A stretch of 30,157 nucleotides of DNA from a virus. Of this stretch, positions 23,818 to 28,928 are shown one piece after another. The stretch lies in the IMG/VR virus record IMGVR_UViG_3300038825_000144, positions 1 through 30,157 of that record, one strand, 5' to 3'. A program made the position numbers and the translations under genes. Each line of letters opens with the position of its first letter. Within the stretch, counting starts at the first letter, position 1. The notes under the pieces are model-generated. The model did not search any database and was not told the origin of the DNA. It was given only the letters and a program-made list of their open reading frames with translations.

Positions 23818-24548
23818 TATACAATCAAGATTGTTTAGAAGCTATGAAAGAAATACCTGATTATAGTATAGATGCTATTATAACAGACCCTCCTTATGGA
23901 ACAACTGCTTGTAAATGGGATACTGTAATACCTCTTGATTTAATGTGGAAACAACTTAATAGAATTATTAAAACTAATGGTGCTATAGTTTTATTTGGTT
24001 GTGAGCCTTTTAGTTCTGCTTTAAGAATTAGTAATATAAAAAATTATAAATATGATTGGATTTGGAAAAAAGATAGACCAAGTGGTTTTTTAAACGCAAA
24101 AAAACAACCCTTAAGAAATATAGAAAATATATCTGTATTTTATAAAAAACAAGTAATATATAATCCTGTAATGTATATTGGTAAAAAATCTCATTCAATA
24201 GGTAAAGCAATAAATAATAAAAAACAAAGGAAAAATAATTTATATGGAGATTTTAAAGGTATGAATAGAAAGGGTAATTTAAAATATCCAAGACAAATTT
24301 TAGAATATTCAAGACCACATCCACCTATACACCCAACACAAAAACCTGTTGCTTTAATGGAGTATTTAATTAAGACATACACCAACGAAAATCAAACTGT
24401 ATTAGATTTTACTATGGGAAGTGGAACTACTGCTATTGCCTGTATTAATACTAACAGAAAATTTATAGGAATTGAAAATAATAAAGAATACTTTGAAGCT
24501 GCTAAGAAACGAATAGAACAACATAAACAACAAATAAGAATGTTTTGA
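23814..24548 (+). CDS. Orphan DNA methyltransferase (DPPY, beta-type order)
   Basis: The 244-residue protein has DAIITDPPYG near the N-terminus (Asp25-Tyr28, catalytic motif IV), and the cofactor-binding LDFTMGSGTT near residue 200, with HPPIHPTQKPVALMEYLI in between. Motif IV before motif I is the beta-class order of N6-adenine and N4-cytosine methyltransferases; DPPY is commonest in adenine enzymes. No restriction endonuclease is adjacent, so it is an orphan, likely protecting phage DNA from host restriction. The target site cannot be read from sequence. Confidence 0.9.
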   Translation: MIYNQDCLEAMKEIPDYSIDAIITDPPYGTTACKWDTVIPLDLMWKQLNRIIKTNGAIVLFGCEPFSSALRISNIKNYKYDWIWKKDRPSGFLNAKKQPLRNIENISVFYKKQVIYNPVMYIGKKSHSIGKAINNKKQRKNNLYGDFKGMNRKGNLKYPRQILEYSRPHPPIHPTQKPVALMEYLIKTYTNENQTVLDFTMGSGTTAIACINTNRKFIGIENNKEYFEAAKKRIEQHKQQIRMF

Positions 24549-24670
24549 AAGAACTAATAAAAGACATAGACATTATAATAGATGCTATACATATGGGAGA
24601 TACAGAGAATGCCATAGATATGCTTCAGGAGATACAAAGAGAATTAAAAATTAAATTATTATTATTATGA
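24545..24670 (+). CDS. Small 41-aa protein with TTG start
   Basis: A frame opens at TTG 24545, overlapping the methyltransferase stop (TTGA), and closes at a TGA overlapping the next ATG (ATGA). It encodes MKELIKDIDIIIDAIHMGDT..., a helical peptide ending in Leu-rich codons. It exactly fills the gap and uses the same junction style as the sigma-like gene. The function is unknown. Confidence 0.6.
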   Translation: MKELIKDIDIIIDAIHMGDTENAIDMLQEIQRELKIKLLLL

Positions 24671-25089
24671 AAAAGAGAGCTTACGATATAGCAAGACAAA
24701 TAAGTAACCTTGCAGAATTAAATGTATTTGAGAATACAAGAAAAAGAGAATATGTAGAAGCAAGAGGTTTAGTTGCTTTAGTGCTTTATAAATATCTAAA
24801 CATATCACTAACAAATATAGCAAGGTTCTTCCAAGACAATGGAAAGAGTATGCACCACGCAAATGTATTGCATTTGATTAGAAGTTACGATACTTACAAG
24901 TTCTACAACAAGAACCTGGACAAGTGGTTAGATATGGTTATAAATGAAATTGATGATGTGGGAAATGAAAACAAAAGAACTCTCATTAAACATCGTATTA
25001 AGTATCTTACCAATAACGACATAGACGAATTAGCACTCTATACAGAGGATATGTATAATAAAGTTCTACAAAAAGAAGAAAGTATTTAA
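24667..25089 (+). CDS. DnaA domain IV-like DNA-binding protein
   Basis: In this 140-residue protein, YVEARGLVALVLYKYLNISL (about 29-48) followed by TNIARFFQDNGKSMHHANVLHLI follows the HTH and signature helix of the DnaA C-terminal domain, where an A..R..a.yL...l..Sl..Ia..F...H.tVlha pattern binds DnaA boxes. No ATPase part exists. It could help start phage replication at its own origin, or be a packaging or regulatory DNA-binding protein, as it lies directly before the terminase genes. A CGATATAT element starts at its stop codon. Confidence 0.6.
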   Translation: MKKRAYDIARQISNLAELNVFENTRKREYVEARGLVALVLYKYLNISLTNIARFFQDNGKSMHHANVLHLIRSYDTYKFYNKNLDKWLDMVINEIDDVGNENKRTLIKHRIKYLTNNDIDELALYTEDMYNKVLQKEESI

Positions 25090-25114
25090 AAATTAATTTT
25101 ATTTTACGATATAT
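25089..25114 (+). promoter_or_regulatory. Putative late promoter, copy 4 (AAAAT-N13-CGATATAT)
   Basis: AAAAT at 25089-25093, 13 bases, CGATATAT at 25107-25114. At the position of the ATG in the other copies stands ATA (25119), so this copy alone has a leader of about 30 bases to the terminase small-subunit ATG at 25151. Confidence 0.6.
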
Positions 25115-25150
25115 AGATATACAAGATTGATTAATCAATTTTTTTCAATT

Positions 25151-25393
25151 ATGGACAAAAGAAAAAATAATGGAGGAGCAAGACCTAATTCAGGTAGAAA
25201 ACCTAAGCAAGAAGAAGTACAATTAATAGAGAAACTAACTCCCTTAGAACCTTTAGCATTTGAAGCTCTTAAAGATGGATTAGAGAAAAAAGACTTTAAG
25301 TTTGTTCAACTATACTATAATTACTTTGCAGGTAAACCAAAAGAAACAAAGGATATAACTATAAACGAAGATGTACCTTTATTCATTGATTAA
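25151..25393 (+). CDS. Terminase small subunit (putative)
   Basis: From ATG 25151 the 80-residue protein starts MDKRKNNGGARPNSGRKPKQ, a basic N-terminus common in Bacteroidota phage small terminase candidates, then a helical pair (LTPLEPLAFEALKDGLEKKD, KFVQLYYNYFAGKPKE). It is short for the family and the DNA-binding HTH is not obvious. It overlaps the large-subunit start by one base, which is the main support. A TTG at 25127 would add eight residues in frame; the ATG is preferred. Confidence 0.72.
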   Translation: MDKRKNNGGARPNSGRKPKQEEVQLIEKLTPLEPLAFEALKDGLEKKDFKFVQLYYNYFAGKPKETKDITINEDVPLFID

Positions 25394-26562
25394 TGTTTAC
25401 TAAAACAGAAGCAGTAAAAAAACTAAGACTATTAGGTAAAAGAATAAGAATAGTAAGAGGAGGTTCTTCTGCAGGTAAGACCATAGCTATTCTAATGATA
25501 CTTATAGACTATGCTATTAAAAATAAGAACAAAGAAATTAGTGTAGTAGCTGAATCAGTCCCACACTTGCGTAGAGGAGCTTTAAAGGACTTTCTTAATA
25601 TACTTAAAGCAACCAATAGGTACGATGAGAGAAAGTTCAACAAATCAACTCTAAAGTACCAATTCAGTACAGGTTCTTATATAGAGTTCTTCTCCACAGA
25701 CCAACCTGATAAATTAAGAGGAGCAAGAAGAACAGACTTGTTTATTAATGAGTGTAATAACATTCCTTCTTTTGAAGTGTATCAACAACTTGCAGTTAGA
25801 ACATCAGGAACGGTGTGGTTAGACTACAATCCAAGTAACATCTTTTGGGTAGATAAAGAACTAATAGGACAAGAAGATACTGACTTCCTCACATTAACAT
25901 ATAAAGACAATGACAGCTTACCATCTTCAATAGTAAAAGAAATAGAGAAAGCTAAAGATAAAGCTAAGACCTCAACCTATTGGGCTAATTGGTGGAAAGT
26001 ATATGGACTTGGTGAGATAGGTAGTTTAGAGGGAGTATGTATTCCTGATTGGAAGTATATTGATAATATTCCTTATGAAGCAAGGTTGCTTTGTGGAGGA
26101 TTAGACTTTGGATATTCAATAGACCCAAGTACGATTATCTTATTATACAAATGGAACAATGCTTACATATATGATGAGATACTATACCAAAAAGGAATGC
26201 TCAATAGAGACATAAGTAGATTCTTAAAAGATAATAACATTACTACTCACATTTGGGCTGATAGTGCAGAACCAAAGAGCATAAATGAAATCAGAGCGTA
26301 TGGACATAAAATATCAGGAGTAACTAAAGGGAGAGATTCAGTAGTCTATGGCATCAATCTAATAAACCAAAATGAAATCTATGTAACCTCCAGGTCAAAG
26401 AATCTAATCAAAGAACTACAAGGATATATATGGTCTAAAGATAAAGAAGGTAATAACATACAGAAACCTACAGGGTCTCATCCTGACTGTATTGATGCTT
26501 GTAGATATGCACTTATGATGCAACTTGAAAATCCTAACAGAGGTAGATATACTATTCAATAA
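25393..26562 (+). CDS. Terminase large subunit
   Basis: The 389-residue protein has an ATPase half with Walker A GGSSAGKT (23-30) and Walker B DLFINE (115-120) and a nuclease half with GGLDFGYSIDP (Asp238), IWADSAEPKSI (Asp290) and HPDCIDACRYAL (Asp365 and Asp368), the RNase H-like metal site. These follow PBSX/Terminase_3-type large subunits, which drive DNA into proheads and cut concatemers. The length is near normal and all key residues are present. The packaging type (pac or cos) cannot be told from sequence alone, but the circular-map evidence fits headful or terminal redundancy. Confidence 0.95.
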   Translation: MFTKTEAVKKLRLLGKRIRIVRGGSSAGKTIAILMILIDYAIKNKNKEISVVAESVPHLRRGALKDFLNILKATNRYDERKFNKSTLKYQFSTGSYIEFFSTDQPDKLRGARRTDLFINECNNIPSFEVYQQLAVRTSGTVWLDYNPSNIFWVDKELIGQEDTDFLTLTYKDNDSLPSSIVKEIEKAKDKAKTSTYWANWWKVYGLGEIGSLEGVCIPDWKYIDNIPYEARLLCGGLDFGYSIDPSTIILLYKWNNAYIYDEILYQKGMLNRDISRFLKDNNITTHIWADSAEPKSINEIRAYGHKISGVTKGRDSVVYGINLINQNEIYVTSRSKNLIKELQGYIWSKDKEGNNIQKPTGSHPDCIDACRYALMMQLENPNRGRYTIQ

Positions 26563-26577
26563 AATATTTATTAAAAA

Positions 26578-26611
26578 TTGTTAATTATATTAAAAAGAAT
26601 TGTATATTAGC
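26578..26611 (+). promoter_or_regulatory. Host-type promoter (TTG-N22-TATATTAGC)
   Basis: TTG at 26578-26580 and TATATTAGC at 26603-26611. The start of the element (TTGTTAAT) and its end (TATATTAGC) match the promoter at 22399-22429, but the spacer is three bases longer (22). It lies after the terminase gene and before a cluster of tiny genes. Confidence 0.5.
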
Positions 26612-26614
26612 ATT

Positions 26615-26782
26615 ATGAAACAAAACGATATGAAAAATTTACCTAATCAACAAACATTCAATACTTGGAGTAATGATGAGCTTTTTAATTATTACTATAA
26701 TTTATTAAATGAACCAAATAATGTTAATAATGCTATTTCTAAAATAGTTAGAAAAGTTTTAAATACAAGAAACTACAAATAA
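26615..26782 (+). CDS. Small 55-aa protein
   Basis: The ATG at 26615 lies four bases after the TATATTAGC box; a second ATG at 26630 is equally possible if a leader is needed. The TTG at 26600 lies within the promoter box and is not a start. The protein is Asn-rich and helical (NTWSNDELFNYYYNLLNEPN, then ISKIVRKVLNTRNYK). No family is recognised. It is the first of four tiny genes between the terminase and tail blocks. Confidence 0.55.
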   Translation: MKQNDMKNLPNQQTFNTWSNDELFNYYYNLLNEPNNVNNAISKIVRKVLNTRNYK

Positions 26783-26783
26783 A

Positions 26784-26897
26784 ATGAAACAATCTGAGAA
26801 ACAATTAATAAACACATTACTAAAGCTCCACAAGAAAGGAGAACTCTCTGCTAAAACTTGTGCAGATACAATTTTTAGAATAATTAAGAATCAATGA
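26784..26897 (+). CDS. Small 37-aa protein
   Basis: A frame of 37 codons (MKQSEKQLINTLLKLHKKGE...) begins one base after the previous stop and ends in ATGA with the next. It is basic and helical with LSAKTCADTIFRII at its end. Regular junctions support translation; function is unknown. Confidence 0.5.
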   Translation: MKQSEKQLINTLLKLHKKGELSAKTCADTIFRIIKNQ

Positions 26898-27001
26898 AAG
26901 ATATATACTATCAGAAACAATTACAGAGACTCTTAGATATGCCTAAAGAAAAAAGAAAGCAATTAATAATAGACTTAACTAAATCACTACTAAAGAAATA
27001 A
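26894..27001 (+). CDS. Small 35-aa protein
   Basis: A frame of 35 codons (MKDIYYQKQLQRLLDMPKEK...) opens in ATGA with the previous gene and closes with TAA two bases before the next ATG. It is basic and helical. No family is recognised. Confidence 0.5.
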   Translation: MKDIYYQKQLQRLLDMPKEKRKQLIIDLTKSLLKK

Positions 27002-27003
27002 TT

Positions 27004-27108
27004 ATGTATAAGAAATTCCTAAAAGAAGACCCAAACAACTGGAAATGGCTAATAGCTATCCACGTTTTTTTATTTACAATATGTTTAATCTTAATGATTG
27101 ATTTATAA
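27004..27108 (+). CDS. Small single-TM protein, 34 aa
   Basis: A frame of 34 codons has a charged N-terminus (MYKKFLKEDPNNWKW) and one membrane helix (LIAIHVFLFTICLILMI). Placed last in the tiny-gene cluster, before a terminator. The build suggests a small inner-membrane protein; the role is unknown. Confidence 0.52.
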   Translation: MYKKFLKEDPNNWKWLIAIHVFLFTICLILMIDL

Positions 27109-27110
27109 TA

Positions 27111-27118
27111 TATTTTTG
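27111..27118 (+). promoter_or_regulatory. TATTTTTG box of weak promoter
   Basis: TATTTTTG fits TAnnTTTG, and the following TGATG also follows the box at 17749-17756. No TTG at 18-20 bases upstream is seen, so this is weak. If active it would give a transcript of only about 50 bases, ended by the hairpin at 27142-27170. Confidence 0.3.
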
Positions 27119-27141
27119 TGATGTTTGTTTTGTTTGGAAAG

Positions 27142-27170
27142 GGGTAGCAGAGATGTTACCCTTTTTTTTT
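27142..27170 (+). terminator. Intrinsic terminator before tail operon
   Basis: GGGTAGCA at 27142-27149 pairs fully (one G-T) with TGTTACCC at 27154-27161 around a GAGA loop, followed by nine T to 27170. It separates the tiny-gene cluster from the tail operon, which begins with its own CGATATAT element 12 bases later. Confidence 0.9.
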
Positions 27171-27182
27171 GTGTATATGTCA

Positions 27183-27208
27183 AAAATGCTTTAGAAATTT
27201 CGATATAT
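27183..27208 (+). promoter_or_regulatory. Putative late promoter, copy 5 (AAAAT-N13-CGATATAT)
   Basis: AAAAT at 27183-27187 (within CAAAAAT), 13 bases, CGATATAT at 27201-27208, ATG at 27213, again 12 bases after the C. It directly follows a strong terminator, so the tail operon needs a promoter here. Confidence 0.72.
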
Positions 27209-27212
27209 ATAT

Positions 27213-27863
27213 ATGAAAGTAGAAATAAACGTGCCTAACGATTTAAAAGAAATCCAACTGCACCAATATCAGAAATTCCTAAAACTCCAAGAAAAGAGCG
27301 TAGATGAGAAGTTCTTAGCTTCTAAGATGATAGAGATATTCTGTGGTTTAAAGCTCACAGATGCACTTAAAATGAAAGTATCAGATGTCTATGCTATTAC
27401 AGGAATACTTGGAGATATGTTTAATCAGAAACCTAAGCTGGTTAAGAAGTTCAAAATGAATGGAGTTGAATATGGCTTCATACCAGACTTAGACCAAATG
27501 AGCTTAGGAGAATACATTGACCTGGATAGTTATTTAGGAGATTGGGAGAATATACATAGAGCAATGAATGTTCTGTATAGACCTATTAAACATAAATACG
27601 CAGAAAAATATAACATACAAGATTACAGTATAGACCATCCAGAGAAGATGCAGAATATGCCAATGGATGCAGTATTAAGTTCTGTGCTTTTTTTTTATCA
27701 TTTAGGAATCGACTTGTCGAAAGCTATGATGAATTATTTGGAGGACAAACAGGAAACGAATTTAGTGCAATATCTCAATTCGGAAGCAAATGGGGATGGT
27801 ATCAATCAATTTACGGACTCGCTCAAGGAGATATTAGACGATTTGAAGATATCACTAAGTTAA
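27213..27863 (+). CDS. Tail assembly chaperone, zero-frame product (gpG-like)
   Basis: The zero frame encodes 216 residues. The first 160 (VEINVPNDLKEIQLHQYQKF, then SKMIEIFCGLKLTDALKMKV, then GEYIDLDSYLGDWENIHRAM, then VLYRPIKHKYAEKYN) follow the N-terminal domain of Bacteroidota phage tail assembly chaperones, which hold the tape measure during tail building. After the T9 run at 27688-27696 the zero frame uses codons rare elsewhere here (TCG, ACG, GGG), as expected if it is not the main coding frame. It is the first gene after copy 5 of the late element. Confidence 0.75.
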   Translation: MKVEINVPNDLKEIQLHQYQKFLKLQEKSVDEKFLASKMIEIFCGLKLTDALKMKVSDVYAITGILGDMFNQKPKLVKKFKMNGVEYGFIPDLDQMSLGEYIDLDSYLGDWENIHRAMNVLYRPIKHKYAEKYNIQDYSIDHPEKMQNMPMDAVLSSVLFFYHLGIDLSKAMMNYLEDKQETNLVQYLNSEANGDGINQFTDSLKEILDDLKISLS

Positions 27864-27949
27864 AGATGCACGAGTGTTTTATGATGTTATCATTTATGAA
27901 AGACAAAGCTGAAGCAGAAGCTAAACAATTAAAAAGTAGAATAAAATGA
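27213..27949 (+). CDS. Tail assembly chaperone, -1 frameshift product (gpGT-like)
   Basis: If ribosomes slip back one base on T TTT TTT (27689-27695), translation continues from 27695 for 84 more codons to a TGA at 27947-27949, giving about 245 residues. The -1 extension is a convincing protein: NRLVESYDELFGGQTGNEFS, then FGSKWGWYQSIYGLAQGDIR, then DITKLKMHECFMMLSF. Codon use matches the other genes, and its stop overlaps the next ATG (ATGA), the normal junction in this genome. This parallels lambda G/GT. Alternatively one T is missing from the assembled run; T10 would make a single continuous frame. Confidence 0.72.
27689..27695 (+). promoter_or_regulatory. Slippery site T TTT TTT for -1 frameshift
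   Basis: The T9 run holds an ideal X XXY YYZ heptamer in the zero frame (codons TTT at 27690 and 27693). Both tRNAs can re-pair fully after a -1 slip. I did not detect a clear pseudoknot by eye downstream. Confidence 0.7.
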
Positions 27950-28419
27950 GCCAACAAGGAATAAGAGGTTTTTATCAATTAACAGAAACAATTAAAACGC
28001 AATTATTGTCAGATGCAAATGTCAATATTGTAACTACAGGAGATATTACAGAAATAGATTTGTCTAAGCAAACTATATTTCCTCTTTGCCATATAATGGT
28101 TAATAGTGTTATTACACAAGAACAAGTATTAGCATTTAATATAACTGTAATGGCTATGGATATAGTAGATGTAGACAAAGAAGCAACTACAGATTTATTT
28201 AGAGGTAATGATAATCAACACGATGTACTAAACACTCAATTAGCAGTTCTTAATAAACTTGTAATGGTTCTTAGAAAAGGAGACTTATATACAACTAAAT
28301 ACCAATTAGACGGAGACCCTACTTGTGAACCTTTCTTTGATAGATTTGAGAATCAATTAGCAGGATGGGCTTGTACTATGGACATACTTATTGAAAACGA
28401 TATAACAATATGCAGTTAA
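27946..28419 (+). CDS. Tail terminator/neck protein (putative), 157 aa
   Basis: The protein follows the chaperone via ATGA. It has an alternating alpha/beta pattern (VVTTGDITEIDLSKQTIFPL-like core, at about 25-45, then HIMVNSVITQEQVLAFNITV) and TNLFRGNDNQHDVLNTQL-like and LDGDPTCEPFFDRFENQLAG segments. Small alpha/beta proteins in this position usually cap the tail tube or complete the neck. I know the pattern from Bacteroidota phages but not a proven function. The end overlaps the next gene by 10 bases. Confidence 0.6.
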   Translation: MSQQGIRGFYQLTETIKTQLLSDANVNIVTTGDITEIDLSKQTIFPLCHIMVNSVITQEQVLAFNITVMAMDIVDVDKEATTDLFRGNDNQHDVLNTQLAVLNKLVMVLRKGDLYTTKYQLDGDPTCEPFFDRFENQLAGWACTMDILIENDITICS

Positions 28420-28928
28420 AAGAAACTAAGGACATATTAAACAAATTTGCAAAGTATGTGATACAACAATCTCGTACTAATCTAACTAAAGGCAAAAAGA
28501 ATAGTTCTAAATCTCTTTACAATAGTTTAGATTTTAGATATAAGCCTGTAAGAGATGGTATAGGTATTCAGTTTCTAATGGATGAGTATGGTATCTATCA
28601 AGATAAAGGAGTTAGAGGAGCTAATGCTTATTATGCAGATAGAGCTACCTCACAAAGTCCTTATAGTTTTAAAATGTCTTCTAAGATACCTCCAGTTAAA
28701 ACTTTAGCTGATTGGGCTAAAAAAAGAAACATAAGATTAAGAGATGAAAAGGGTAGATTTTCAAAAGGTAATTATAATACAATAGGTTTTCTTATAGCAA
28801 GAAGTATTAAAGATAAAGGTATAAGAGCAAGTTTGTTTTTTACAAAGCCATTTGAAAGAGCATATAAAGATTTACCAAAAGATATAGTTAAAGGATTTAT
28901 AAACGATATAGAAATAACAATAGAATGA
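28410..28928 (+). CDS. HK97-gp10-like tail completion protein, 172 aa
   Basis: The protein has a helical N-terminus (LNKFAKYVIQQSRTNL), then YGIYQDKGVRGANAYYADRA, SPYSFKMSSKIPPVKTLADW, GFLIARSIKDKGIRASLFF and TKPFERAYKDLPKDIVKGFI. The sequence IYQDKGVRG, a PP.. then LADWA segment and ARSI...GI follows HK97 gp10-type head-tail connector or tail completion proteins. It lies next to the neck protein gene and before the tail-tip genes. Confidence 0.72.
   Translation: MQLKETKDILNKFAKYVIQQSRTNLTKGKKNSSKSLYNSLDFRYKPVRDGIGIQFLMDEYGIYQDKGVRGANAYYADRATSQSPYSFKMSSKIPPVKTLADWAKKRNIRLRDEKGRFSKGNYNTIGFLIARSIKDKGIRASLFFTKPFERAYKDLPKDIVKGFINDIEITIE

Noticed and set aside
26600-26602. TTG as start for the 55-aa gene
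   Set aside because: It lies directly before and within the promoter -7 region (TATATTAGC at 26603-26611), so it would not be in the transcript. ATG 26615 or 26630 is preferred.
28398-28412. CGATATAA followed by an ATG at exactly 12 bases (28410)
   Set aside because: It resembles the late element, but lies in coding sequence and has no AAAAT 13 bases upstream; treated as a chance half-site.
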